Shown: piece by piece, positions 45,205-54,449 of the stretch
How the letters are laid out: each line of letters opens with the position of its first letter
How positions within the stretch are numbered: position 1 is the first letter of the stretch
Origin: Terriglobia bacterium
GTDB lineage: Bacteria > Acidobacteriota > Terriglobia > Terriglobales > Acidobacteriaceae
NCBI GenBank assembly: GCA_020073465.1
Contig: JAIQFC010000013.1
Span: 62,001-126,000, forward strand
Reading direction: 5' to 3'
Length of the DNA: 64,000 nt
Translations under genes and position numbers: made by a program
The notes under the pieces: model-generated
Database searches by the model: none
What the model was told of the DNA's origin: nothing
The model's input: the letters and a program-made list of their open reading frames with translations, nothing else

Positions 45205-46179
45205 CTATACCTGAATCTTGATGATCTTGCGAATTACGAAATAGCCAAGAGTCTGTAACGTGATGCCGGCCACCAGCAGCGTGTGGCCGATCGGGTCGGA
45301 GAACAATGGACGAATGAAGGCGGGATTCAATAACAACATCACAACGACGATGACGGGGGGCATGCCCATCAGCAAGGCCATCGTGAGCCGGCCCTGCGCG
45401 GTATATACGCGTACCTGGCGTTGAATCTTGAAGCGTTCGCGAATCACGTAGGACAAGTTGTCGAGAATCTCGGCAAGATTGCCGCCGGTTTCGCGCTGCA
45501 GCATGACCGCCGTCACGAAGAATTTCACGTCCACCAGCGGCATCCGGTCGGTGAGATTGAGCAAAGCATCGCGGACCGGCATGCCGAATTTCTGTTCTTC
45601 GTAGAGCTTGCGGAACTCGCCGCAAACCGGCTCGGCAACTTCGTTCGAAATCATTTCCAGCGCAGTGGTGAAGGCATGGCCGGCGCGCACGGCACGCGCC
45701 AGGGTGTCGATGGCTTCGGGAAAGAGCTCCTCGAACTTTTCAAATCGCTTGTTCCGGCGGTAAGAAACGTAGGAGTACGGCAAGAGCAGGCCGATCAACA
45801 TCGCAAACCAGATGACGGCAGGATTGCTCTGGCTGAAAATGAGGGCAAGGAAGCCTGCAACAATGCTGGTCGCCACGCACAAGCCAAGAAAGTTGCCGGC
45901 ACGCAGCGTCATCCCCGCCTGCGCCAGGCTCTTCTGGATTGCCGAGACGCGTTCGGAGCGGCGCAGTAGGGTATCCAGGGCAGGAATACGGCTGAGTTGC
46001 TCGTCGCGCAGCAGCGCGAGCTCCTCCTCCGGAGCACGTTCGGGAGCCTTCTGGACGGTTGCCAGACGTTCCTTGATGAGGCGCGCACGGGCGCTGCGCT
46101 GATCCAGTAGCGAACCCACGGCGAATACTGCGAGGGCGACCACTGCAAAGACGAGCAATGCGATGAGGGTTGCTGGCAT
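45205..46179 (-). CDS. tadB: Flp pilus assembly membrane protein TadB
   Basis: A 324-residue F-domain protein with the same overall plan as TadC: an N-terminal helix (residues 3-22), two helices near 95-135 and the C-terminal pair after the segment TGGNLAEILDNLSYVIRERF. It forms the polytopic platform on which the CpaF ATPase works. It lies between cpaF and tadC in the usual Tad order. Confidence 0.9.
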   Translation of the reverse strand: MPATLIALLVFAVVALAVFAVGSLLDQRSARARLIKERLATVQKAPERAPEEELALLRDEQLSRIPALDTLLRRSERVSAIQKSLAQAGMTLRAGNFLGLCVATSIVAGFLALIFSQSNPAVIWFAMLIGLLLPYSYVSYRRNKRFEKFEELFPEAIDTLARAVRAGHAFTTALEMISNEVAEPVCGEFRKLYEEQKFGMPVRDALLNLTDRMPLVDVKFFVTAVMLQRETGGNLAEILDNLSYVIRERFKIQRQVRVYTAQGRLTMALLMGMPPVIVVVMLLLNPAFIRPLFSDPIGHTLLVAGITLQTLGYFVIRKIIKIQV

Positions 46180-46202
46180 GTTTACAGTACTTCCAAAGCC
46201 TA

Positions 46203-47498
46203 TTAAACCTCTGCCTTCGATTCGAACAGCGCGGGACGGAGCCGCGCACCCGCCGTCGCCAGACGATCGGCGAACTGCGGGCGAACCCCCGTCGCGCGGA
46301 ATGTTCCGCGCACTTTCCCGCTGTCATCGATACCGGAACGGTCAAATTCGAAAATGTCGTGCATGGTAGGAGTATCTCCTTCCATGCCGGTGATCTCAGA
46401 GATCGTGATGACCTTGCGTGTGCCGTCGGAAAGGCGCGCAATCTGCACCACGGCGTGCAGGGCGGCGGCGATCTGCTGCCGCACGGCGCGTTCCGGGATG
46501 TTCAGGTTCGCCATCGAGACCATGTTCTCCACACGAGCCAGGGCGTCGCGCGGCGAGTTGGCGTGCACGGTGGTGAGCGATCCCTCGTGGCCGGTGTTCA
46601 TGGCCTGCAACATGTCGAAGGCTTCTTCGCCGCGGACCTCGCCGACCACGATGCGGTCGGGGCGCATACGCAGACTGTTGATGACCAGTTCCCGCTGCCG
46701 GACGGCGCCCTTGCCTTCGATATTGGGCGGACGCGTTTCGAGGCGAACGATGTGCTCCTGCTTCAGCTGCAATTCGGCGGCGTCTTCGATGGTGACAATG
46801 CGGTCGGAGTTGGGAATGTAGCCGGAGAGCACGTTGAGCAACGTGGTCTTTCCAGCACCAGTTCCCCCGGAGATCAGGATGTTCAGCCGCCCCTTCACCA
46901 TAGCGGAAAGCAGTTCCAGCATCGACTCGGTGAGCGTGTGGTTCTCGATCATCTGGCGAGCGGTGACTGGCTCTCGCCCGAAGCGGCGGATAGAGAGACA
47001 GGGGCCGTCTATAGCCAGAGGAGGAATGATGGCATTGACACGCGATCCGTCGGCGAGGCGGGCGTCGACCATGGGCGAGGATTCGTCCACACGCCGGCCC
47101 ACGCGCGAGACGATCCGCTCGATGATCTGCATCAGGTGCGAATTGTCCTTGAAGGAGAGCCCGGTCAGTTCGAGCTTTCCGGCTCGCTCGATGTAGACGC
47201 GGTCGAAGCGGTTTACCAGAATGTCGGAGATGCTGTGATCTTTGAGCAGCGGTTCGAGCGGGCCCAACCCGAAAATCTCATCGAGAATTTCGCGCGAGAG
47301 TCTTTCGCGCTCCGCGAAGCTGAGAGGGACGACCTCGCTGTTGACGGCGTTGCGAATGACGACCAGGACTTCGTCGCGGGCGGAGTCGCCGGAGGTCTTG
47401 CCCAGTTTTTCCAGGTCGAGACGGTCGAGAATCTTGCGATGCAGGTCAGCCTTTACCTGCTGATACTCGGCGCGCTCGAAGGATTGGAGATTTGCCAT
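46203..47498 (-). CDS. cpaF: Flp pilus assembly ATPase CpaF/TadA
   Basis: A 431-residue secretion ATPase of the VirB11/PilT-like group. The Walker A motif GGTGAGKT is at 211-218; the Asp box (DAAELQL) and the His box ([12 protein letters not shown]) follow. It should drive pilin polymerisation and is expected to form a hexamer at the inner membrane. Its stop is 23 nt from tadB. Confidence 0.95.
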   Translation of the reverse strand: MANLQSFERAEYQQVKADLHRKILDRLDLEKLGKTSGDSARDEVLVVIRNAVNSEVVPLSFAERERLSREILDEIFGLGPLEPLLKDHSISDILVNRFDRVYIERAGKLELTGLSFKDNSHLMQIIERIVSRVGRRVDESSPMVDARLADGSRVNAIIPPLAIDGPCLSIRRFGREPVTARQMIENHTLTESMLELLSAMVKGRLNILISGGTGAGKTTLLNVLSGYIPNSDRIVTIEDAAELQLKQEHIVRLETRPPNIEGKGAVRQRELVINSLRMRPDRIVVGEVRGEEAFDMLQAMNTGHEGSLTTVHANSPRDALARVENMVSMANLNIPERAVRQQIAAALHAVVQIARLSDGTRKVITISEITGMEGDTPTMHDIFEFDRSGIDDSGKVRGTFRATGVRPQFADRLATAGARLRPALFESKAEV

Positions 47499-47504
47499 AA
47501 ACTC

Positions 47505-48677
47505 TTATACCGACTTAAACAACGACCACGTGGCCCGCTTCGTGTCGACGTCATTGCGGGTCAGTTCCGCGGCCAACCCCGCAAAGCAGCGGGCAATCTC
47601 GGTGTGGCTTTGCTCCATCAGCGGCGTTCCGCGGTCGATCGCCGTCGATACCGCAAAGTACTGGTTCGGGACGCGCCACAGAAGCTTGGCTCCGGCGGCG
47701 GTCTCAGCATCCTCTTCACTGAAGCCGGGCACTTTGCGGAAACGGTTCAGAACGAGGCGTAAGCGCTCTCGGCTGCCGGTTTCTCCCAGGTATTGCTGAA
47801 CGCGGGCGGCGCTCCACAGCGAGGCCACGTCGGCGCAAGCGACCAGCAAGACGCACTCCGAGAGGTTCGCGATGAGCCGGCTGCAAGCGTCGAATCGCGT
47901 CGAAACATCCACGACGACGTAACGATAATGAGTCACCAGCATGTCGAACAGGCGAACGAATTCTGCCGTCGAGGGATCGATCGCCGCGGGAACGTTGGCG
48001 CCGGCCAGCAATTGCAGTCCGCCGTTGTGGCGCGTCATGAAGCTTTCGAGCAGGGAACCGTCCATGCGGTGAAGGTTGCGCGTGGCATCGCTGACGCTGA
48101 AAACAGGTTTGACGTTCAGATGCAGCGCCGCATGGCCCAGAGGCGCAAGGTCGACGAGCGCGGTTTGCCCGTGTGACGACTGCAGTGCCAGCGCAAGGTT
48201 CACGGCGACGGTCGTGGCCCCACTTCCGCCCTTGGCATTGATGACCGAGAACACTTTTCCGCGCGGGCCTTCCTGGCGAACGCGCCGCTGCGCCGTCGTG
48301 AGACGCACAAAGGCTTCGAGCAGATCGGTCGTGGTGGTCGGGCGCTCGATGAACTCGCGCGCGCCGGCACGCATGGCATTCACGATGACCTGCGGCTGGC
48401 TGAGACTGCCGATGGCGAACAGGGCAGATTCTGGCATCTCCTGATGCAGCAGTTCGATAGCGCGCAGAGCCAGCGAGGGATTGTCGGCGGGGATGTCGAC
48501 CAGGGTCACATCGGGGTTGGCGGCACGGACGCGGCGCGTCACCGGATCAGCCGCCGCTACCGGAAAAGTGGCACAGGTATGTACCGTACGGGCCACACTG
48601 GTGCCATCGACCAGCACCTGCAGAACCGTGCGCTGCTCGTTGTCGGTGGCGACGATGACGACTGAAAGCTCCGGCAT
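47505..48677 (-). CDS. cpaE: Pilus localisation ATPase CpaE/TadZ
   Basis: A 390-residue protein with an N-terminal receiver-like region (residues ~1-130) and a MinD/ParA-type ATPase (deviant Walker A KGGSGATT at 149-156; the Lys of the second GKT is Ala, as is usual in CpaE). It localises the Tad machine to a cell pole or site. The Asp phosphorylation residue in the receiver-like region is not evident. A 6-nt gap separates it from cpaF. Confidence 0.9.
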   Translation of the reverse strand: MPELSVVIVATDNEQRTVLQVLVDGTSVARTVHTCATFPVAAADPVTRRVRAANPDVTLVDIPADNPSLALRAIELLHQEMPESALFAIGSLSQPQVIVNAMRAGAREFIERPTTTTDLLEAFVRLTTAQRRVRQEGPRGKVFSVINAKGGSGATTVAVNLALALQSSHGQTALVDLAPLGHAALHLNVKPVFSVSDATRNLHRMDGSLLESFMTRHNGGLQLLAGANVPAAIDPSTAEFVRLFDMLVTHYRYVVVDVSTRFDACSRLIANLSECVLLVACADVASLWSAARVQQYLGETGSRERLRLVLNRFRKVPGFSEEDAETAAGAKLLWRVPNQYFAVSTAIDRGTPLMEQSHTEIARCFAGLAAELTRNDVDTKRATWSLFKSV

Positions 48678-48747
48678 ATCTCCTGCTTCTAAGCTTCTAA
48701 AAAACCTGTCAACACATTCGGACTCGCGTCCGGTTGCTCAGCAAATG

Positions 48748-50163
48748 CTATTTCCCAAGCGGCTTGTCAGGCTTGTCGAACTTATCGTTCTGCATGAACG
48801 GCTTCGGATTGCTCGGCAACGCAGGTGGTTCGGTGTTAGGCGAGATCCGGCGCACGGTGCACAAGACCATCAACTCGGAATGGCTCTTCTGCGCGCTCTT
48901 GCTGCGAAAGAAATTGCCCAGGATGGGGATGTCGCCCAGTCCCGGAATCTTGTTGTAAATGTCGGTGACACGGTTATCCATCAAGCCGGCGATGACGAAA
49001 CTCTGACCGTCCTGCAATTCAAATTCGGTCTCCGCTTTGCGCGTGCTCAGCGCGGGGACGGTGAAACCGGAAATGGTGAGCGCATTGGCGAAATCCAGCG
49101 TGCTAACCTCGGGAGCCACGACCAGGTGAATGTTGCCATTCGGCATGATAACGGGGGTGAACTCCAGCTTGACACCGAACTCCTTGAACGAGATCGTCAC
49201 TGCTGTAAAGCCCGCACCCGGTTGCACGATGGGAAACGGGAACTGACCGCCGGCGAGAAAGCTGGCCTTCTTGCCGTTGACCGCGATCAGATTTGGCTCA
49301 GCGAGGATTTGCAGCAGGTTCTTGGTTTGGAGTGCCTCGATCACGGCGCCAAAGTGAATATCGGGTCGAAACAGAAAGAGGTTCAGGACGTTGTTGATGG
49401 TTTCGTTGACCTGCATTGGGCCGCTCTGACCCGTGGTCTGCTGGATCTGCTGCTGGTTGAAACCCCCGTATTGGCCAGTTGTGCCTGTCCCCACAAAATT
49501 CCCGGCGCCTGAGGAAACGAAGTTGGTGCCCAACTGCGTGAGCGCGGAGCGGTCGACTTCGGCGAACTTTACCTGCAGCAAAACCTCCTGAGCGCCAACG
49601 GGTCCAAAGGTGAGCACGTTGACCACTCTTGGCGAATAGGCTGTCGCGAGTTCACCAGCGCGCTTGGCGACATCCTCGGTGGACACGTGCCCTGAGAGAA
49701 CAATGGCAGCGCGAGAAGGAGTGACGGTGATCCGCTCCTCGGGAAAGACGCGGTGTTCTTCTTCCGCACAGGCGCTGACGTCGACGTCCACGCGAAGGTC
49801 GAAGCTGCGCGAGCGCTCAAGTTCGTCCCAGATCAGAAGCGAAACCTCGCCAGGAGCGCGCCCATGGACCAGAATCTGTGTCGGGGTGATGACGGTAGCG
49901 TAGGCGATGGCGGGTTCGGTGACGGAGATGCGCTTCAGACGCTCGGTTGTGTTGATCAGCAGAGACTTGCCCACCATCACACGTAATGGGGCCGCGCCTT
50001 GCGGTTGCTGAGACTGTGCGGGCAGAGTCGTGGTCTGGGTGCTCGTCGGTGTGGAAGGGCTTTGTGACGGGTCCGCGGTGCCGGTCTGCTGCAGAACCTC
50101 AGACCACGCAGGCAACGCGAGGGCGACAGCAAACACCAGGGTGAGCGGCGTACGAACGTTCAT
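48748..50163 (-). CDS. cpaC: Pilus outer-membrane secretin CpaC/RcpA
   Basis: A 471-residue exported secretin. A signal peptide covers residues ~1-21 (after MNVRTPL), then a Thr/Gln/Ser-rich linker, a pilus assembly N-domain, a BON-like segment and the secretin domain. It forms the outer-membrane pore of the Flp pilus. ATG 50163 has a GAGAGG ribosome site; an ATG-like upstream start at 50241 gives a weaker signal peptide. Confidence 0.9.
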   Translation of the reverse strand: MNVRTPLTLVFAVALALPAWSEVLQQTGTADPSQSPSTPTSTQTTTLPAQSQQPQGAAPLRVMVGKSLLINTTERLKRISVTEPAIAYATVITPTQILVHGRAPGEVSLLIWDELERSRSFDLRVDVDVSACAEEEHRVFPEERITVTPSRAAIVLSGHVSTEDVAKRAGELATAYSPRVVNVLTFGPVGAQEVLLQVKFAEVDRSALTQLGTNFVSSGAGNFVGTGTTGQYGGFNQQQIQQTTGQSGPMQVNETINNVLNLFLFRPDIHFGAVIEALQTKNLLQILAEPNLIAVNGKKASFLAGGQFPFPIVQPGAGFTAVTISFKEFGVKLEFTPVIMPNGNIHLVVAPEVSTLDFANALTISGFTVPALSTRKAETEFELQDGQSFVIAGLMDNRVTDIYNKIPGLGDIPILGNFFRSKSAQKSHSELMVLCTVRRISPNTEPPALPSNPKPFMQNDKFDKPDKPLGK

Positions 50164-50237
50164 CTTCAGATTCCTCTCCCATGAGGAAACTCGGAGTGTT
50201 TGTTCATCAAGCTTGGGGGATCGACCCCTGTTCTCGA

Positions 50238-51101
50238 TCACTTCACCTCGGAACCATCTTCTGCGAATTTGTGCAATTCGGGCTTTTTGTCGCCCTGGTA
50301 GACCTCGACGCTGAGGACCGTGGGGTTGGGCGGAGTCGCCTCAACTTTCTTCTTGACCGTGTGGATGTGAGGAACCGGTGCCGGATTCGCCGTCGGGGTT
50401 CCTCCCTTGTAAAGGCCCTTCGCATTGGAAGCCGCGACTTCATCTTGTCGCGTGTCGAGCGGATTGCGCAAGGAAAGTTGAATGTGTCCCTCGGAACTGG
50501 CGAGCGTCAGGCGCTGGGCATCATCGGGCGAAACCAGGAGCGTGATGACGGGTGTGTTTTGGGCTTCCCCGGTCGAGGTGCGCTCGAGAGTGTGTCCAGA
50601 CGCGATGACTGCGACATTCTGGAGTACCGTTGTCGTCTGCTGCTCGCTTCCGCCATTTGGGGTTCCTGTCAGCAGCACATCGACGCGCGTGCCCGGAGTT
50701 ACAAACCCAGCTACCGACACTACTTCATTGACGCGCACTGAAACGGCCCTCATCCCCGGAGGGATCAATGAAGGCAGACCGGCGCCGGCGTTCTCCTGGG
50801 CTAACTTCGTCGGCAACACGAATTCGCCCTTGGCAATGGGGACAACAACTCCGCGGCCGAGAACCTGGGAACGTTTGCTGTAGGCTCCCGTGGGCAGGCT
50901 GGTAGGCGGAAACTTGACCAGACGCACGTCGTGCTCCTCGACCTTGGAGCCGACCTGAATGTCATTGGCGGCAACCACGACGTCAACGCCAGACTCGGTG
51001 GAGGGGCCGCGGGACTGCAAATTCCTGTAGACCAGAACACTGACGAAAGCGCCCAGAGCCAGGGCGAGAACTCCGATCATCAGTAAACGGTTGCGATTCA
51101 T
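50238..51101 (-). CDS. cpaB: Pilus assembly protein CpaB/RcpC
   Basis: A 287-residue protein with a helix at residues ~7-25 and a SAF domain (~45-110) before the RcpC-type beta domain. It is a periplasmic partner of the secretin, modulating pilus assembly. ATG 51101 has the ribosome site GAGGGAG. Confidence 0.9.
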   Translation of the reverse strand: MNRNRLLMIGVLALALGAFVSVLVYRNLQSRGPSTESGVDVVVAANDIQVGSKVEEHDVRLVKFPPTSLPTGAYSKRSQVLGRGVVVPIAKGEFVLPTKLAQENAGAGLPSLIPPGMRAVSVRVNEVVSVAGFVTPGTRVDVLLTGTPNGGSEQQTTTVLQNVAVIASGHTLERTSTGEAQNTPVITLLVSPDDAQRLTLASSEGHIQLSLRNPLDTRQDEVAASNAKGLYKGGTPTANPAPVPHIHTVKKKVEATPPNPTVLSVEVYQGDKKPELHKFAEDGSEVK

Positions 51102-51177
51102 GATGCTCCCTCAAAAAGTACAGAATATCCTTCCGCGTCTGCTACTCACCTGCAATGATCCGTGCCAATGACCGAGC

Positions 51178-51336
51178 CTACTGGATGGAACTGGCCACGG
51201 CCGAGAAAACATTACTTGCATTGGTGCCGATGAGCCGGATTGTGCCCACCACAATCACTAGGATCACTGCCAGCATAACTGCATACTCGGCAATGTCTTG
51301 GCCCTCATCGGACCACAGCTTGCGAATGTGCTGCAT
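51178..51336 (-). CDS. flp: Flp-family pilin
   Basis: A 52-residue prepilin. The leader ends in a Gly (EGQDIAEYAVML), with the GxxxxEY processing motif of Flp pilins, then a hydrophobic helix (~18-38). The start ATG at 51336 has GGGAGG about 10 nt upstream. No prepilin peptidase gene (cpaA/tadV) is in the window, so one must be elsewhere. This is the first gene of the Tad operon and likely the major subunit. Confidence 0.9.
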   Translation of the reverse strand: MQHIRKLWSDEGQDIAEYAVMLAVILVIVVGTIRLIGTNASNVFSAVASSIQ

Positions 51337-51645
51337 AGCCCTTTGACCTCCCTCGAACCCCAATCTGAAGACGAGTTGTAGCCTGTGGCATCTCCCCGCT
51401 TGCTGCCTGGATAGCACCCGTGCATGTGGGCACCACTCTGGTGGTACGTACGGCTCTAAGCTGTGGGGGAGATTGGCCCACTCGACACCCCATAATACCC
51501 CGCAAGATGCCCGCTGGGGTGTATTTTATTGCATACCTCCACGGGTATTCTCGCAGTTGCTATGGCGGAAATTATCCCCTGATTTCCTGCTATATAAGGG
51601 AATTTGGGTCGTTTTTCCGGCTTTGATGGGGTCGTCTTGGGCAAT
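51337..51645 (-). promoter_or_regulatory. Upstream region of the Flp/Tad operon
   Basis: A 309-nt gene-free stretch that is noticeably AT-richer than its surroundings. It holds an imperfect inverted repeat, ATACCCCGC (51495-51503) against GCTGGGGTGTAT (51513-51524), a TATTAT hexamer on the minus strand nearby, and TATATAA around 51590. It should carry the pilin promoter, but I cannot fix a -35/-10 pair, and no sigma-54 type GG-N10-GC is clear. Confidence 0.35.
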
Positions 51646-53100
51646 CTAACGCTGGAGTCTTACGAAGATGGCCGCCTTGGGATCTTCGTAACTGAGTGCC
51701 CAGCCCGGAGAGCGTCTAAGCCCCGTGGCCAGAGCGGAATCTGGAGGAACAATCACGCTGGCGATCCCCCAATGCGCCAGGGTTCGTTGCCAGTCCTGCT
51801 TCAGTTGGTAGGTGTCGGCGAATTGCTGGTGCAGCGCTTCCCCATAGACGTCGGCGCGGCCGTCGATGAAGACCGGGGTTTGCGGATACAGCCGCCAGAT
51901 CAGATATCCGCCCCAGTCGTAGTGGTTGAAGATCGGCCCCGGGGCAGGGTGGGTCTCCAGAAAAGTGACGGCGGCGCTGGGGAAGTGCTCGGCTTCGGAT
52001 AGAGGCTGCCGACGAATGACCCGCGCGATGTGGATGCCCACAAATGCGGCCGTGAAGAGCAGGAGTCCAGCATTGAGGAATCGAACCGCGGGGAAAGTTA
52101 GGCGAGCTGGAGCTTGAGGCCTGGGCGCTGCCTTTTTCGCCAGCGACTTCGAAATGATCGGCACGGCAATCAGCACGAAGAATGGAATCATGCGGACCGC
52201 TGACAGCGCGGCCGCCGTCGCGGCCAGGAGAAGCACCATCTCTCTGGCCCGCACGCGAGTGTTTGACCACGCCAGGACCGCAACCGTGACCAACAGCAGA
52301 ACCAGGAAAGGAAGGTAGTCGAGGCGGTGGAAATTGGGAGATGCCCACTCGACGATGTAGTTCTGCATGGCCTTGGAGCGCAACGTCTCAAACGGATAGG
52401 AGTACATTCGGGCGCCATACGGGTTGAGCGGAACCACCAGCAGGTTGAGTACGAGAGTCGCCATCAACGCGCGAAGCCGGAGGTTGGGAGTTGCCGCGGC
52501 GTGCTGACCCAACCGGTGTTCCAAAAACTCTCCAATCAGGGAAAGGGCCACCAACACTATGGCGAGGGCAAAACCGGCGTGGAGGTTCACCCACAAAAGC
52601 ATGATGGGGATGGTCCACCAGAGGAGCTTCCTGTTGTGTTTGGAGCGCTCAAGGATCCACAGCCACAGACTGGTGAGGAGTAGCGAGAGAATCTGTGGAC
52701 GCACTCCCCAAACCGGTATGGTCGCCCACGCTCCCGCGAGTGTCAGAATGCCGGCGAGGTATCGCCTCCCAGAGCAGCGCAGGAATAGGACAAGAAATGA
52801 CGCCGCGACGATTGCCGCAAACACAACGATGAGCCCGCCCCATCCGGCGGAACGATAGATGCCGTAGAGACCCAGATCGGTGAGCCATTCGTGAGCGACC
52901 CAGGGTGCGCCGGCACGAGTGTAGGAGAACGGATCTGCATGCGGGATCGTGCGGTGTGCTGCGATATACTCACCGGTCCTCAGGTGCCACCAGACGTCCG
53001 GATCGACCACGTTGCGGGCGGCCATCGCGAACCATCCGATAGTAAGGATGGCTGCAAATACGTGACGGCGCTGAAGCAAATTCTTCACCGAAGCTAGCAT
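51646..53100 (-). CDS. GT-C-like membrane protein, paralogue of the 38027 gene
   Basis: A 484-residue polytopic protein of ~10 helices with a soluble C-terminal domain of about 100 residues. It shares DPDVWWHLRTGE in the first loop and YDWGGYLIWRLYP in the C-terminal domain with the gene at 38027, and lacks the repeat insertion. Probably a GT-C glycosyltransferase or an oligosaccharide-handling membrane protein. It starts 80 nt from the divergent GT87-like gene at 53181. Confidence 0.65.
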   Translation of the reverse strand: MLASVKNLLQRRHVFAAILTIGWFAMAARNVVDPDVWWHLRTGEYIAAHRTIPHADPFSYTRAGAPWVAHEWLTDLGLYGIYRSAGWGGLIVVFAAIVAASFLVLFLRCSGRRYLAGILTLAGAWATIPVWGVRPQILSLLLTSLWLWILERSKHNRKLLWWTIPIMLLWVNLHAGFALAIVLVALSLIGEFLEHRLGQHAAATPNLRLRALMATLVLNLLVVPLNPYGARMYSYPFETLRSKAMQNYIVEWASPNFHRLDYLPFLVLLLVTVAVLAWSNTRVRAREMVLLLAATAAALSAVRMIPFFVLIAVPIISKSLAKKAAPRPQAPARLTFPAVRFLNAGLLLFTAAFVGIHIARVIRRQPLSEAEHFPSAAVTFLETHPAPGPIFNHYDWGGYLIWRLYPQTPVFIDGRADVYGEALHQQFADTYQLKQDWQRTLAHWGIASVIVPPDSALATGLRRSPGWALSYEDPKAAIFVRLQR

Positions 53101-53180
53101 GATACTGTTCGGGGCCTACCGGCAGTGTAGAATCGCGTCGTTTTTCGTACCGCAGCCAGATCGCCACAGTACGGTTCGCT

Positions 53181-54407
53181 ATGAGAATTGCCCATCTCAG
53201 ACTCGCGGGGTTGCTCTACCTGTCGAGTGTCCTGGTGATCCATGCGGCGGTTTTGTGGAATGTTAGAACCCTGATCGGGAAGGGATACCCGGACTTCACC
53301 ATCTACTACACTGCCGGAACCATCGTCCGCCAAGGGATGGGCCACAGCCTGTATGACGATGCGGTACAGTTCAAAGTGCAGCGGGGATTTGCGCCGGATG
53401 TCGCGACCCGCTTGGGCGCGCTTCCTTTTAACCACCCGCCGTTCGAGGCCCTCTTTTTTGTCCCTCTCACCTGCTTTTCTTATCGCACAGCGTACTGGCT
53501 GTGGGCGCTTGCGAACCTGGCGATGCTGGCTGGCTTGCCTAGCTTGCTCCGGCCCTATGTTCCTTTGCTAGGGAGGTTCCCCGCGCCACTATGGACTTTG
53601 GTCAGTCTCGGCTTATTCCCCATCTTTTTTGCGCTCCTCCAGGGACAGGATGCCATTCTCCTCCTGTTTCTCTACGGACTCGTATTCGTATCGCTGAAGA
53701 AGGAACGCCCCGTTTCCGCCGGTGTATGGCTCGCCTGTGGACTGTTCAAATTTCATCTTGTGCTGCCGTTTCTGTTCCTGCTGCTGGTTCGAGGGAAAAA
53801 GCGGTCTCTATATGGCTTCTTGGCGGTTGCCGCAATTCTGGGCGTTGTCTCCGTCGCGGCGGTCGGAGTTCAGCAAATGCTTTCCTACCCGCGCTATGTC
53901 CTGGGCCTTGAGGAAACGATGGCAAGGGGAGCAATTATGCCATCCGACATGCCGAACCTGCGGGGCATTCTTTACGTCATGGCATCGGGCCTGCGGTACT
54001 TCGACATCTTTGTCGTGGCCATTTCGGTGGTGTTGTTTGCTCTGGCTGCGTGGATCTCGCATTCGTCGGACGAAAATGCAGATGACTTGAGCTTCTCCCT
54101 GGCGGTACTCGCAACCGTTTTGGTGAGCTATCACGGGTTGGGATACGATCTCTGCGTGCTCACACTTCCGGCCCTGCTGCTTGTGGGATGGCTTTTAAGG
54201 GAAGGCAAGTCTGGCAAGTGGACGCGCGCAGCGCTCATCGCCGGACTGACAATCTTACTTTTCTCCCCTCTGCAACTGGTTCTCTTAATGCGCTACAACC
54301 GGCTGGCGTGGCTGGGCTGGGCCGTGCTGCTTTGTTTCGGCGGAGTAGCCGGAGAACTGAGATCGCGAGCTCAACCAAAGCACGCTGCCCAATCTGCCGC
54401 GGTCTAG
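53181..54407 (+). CDS. GT87-like (DUF2029) membrane glycosyltransferase
   Basis: A 408-residue protein with about ten helices. The first loop carries GYPDFTIYYTAGTIV and later NHPPFEALFFVPL, the pattern of DUF2029 proteins such as alpha-mannosyltransferases that use polyprenyl-phosphate mannose. It is followed 42 nt later by the PAP2 gene, so both may be one transcript. Substrates are unknown. Confidence 0.75.
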   Translation: MRIAHLRLAGLLYLSSVLVIHAAVLWNVRTLIGKGYPDFTIYYTAGTIVRQGMGHSLYDDAVQFKVQRGFAPDVATRLGALPFNHPPFEALFFVPLTCFSYRTAYWLWALANLAMLAGLPSLLRPYVPLLGRFPAPLWTLVSLGLFPIFFALLQGQDAILLLFLYGLVFVSLKKERPVSAGVWLACGLFKFHLVLPFLFLLLVRGKKRSLYGFLAVAAILGVVSVAAVGVQQMLSYPRYVLGLEETMARGAIMPSDMPNLRGILYVMASGLRYFDIFVVAISVVLFALAAWISHSSDENADDLSFSLAVLATVLVSYHGLGYDLCVLTLPALLLVGWLLREGKSGKWTRAALIAGLTILLFSPLQLVLLMRYNRLAWLGWAVLLCFGGVAGELRSRAQPKHAAQSAAV

Positions 54408-54449
54408 TTGCGTCAACATATGGATTGAGCCGGAGGATCCTGCCCGGGA

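Noticed and set aside
46170..47762. A 530-codon plus-strand frame across cpaF and part of cpaE
   Set aside because: Antisense to genes with clear Walker motifs. The length reflects GC-rich third positions, not coding selection.
51337..51645. Sigma-54 promoter for the pilin gene
   Set aside because: I could not find a GG-N10-GC pattern with correct flanks on the minus strand, so no specific promoter class is claimed.
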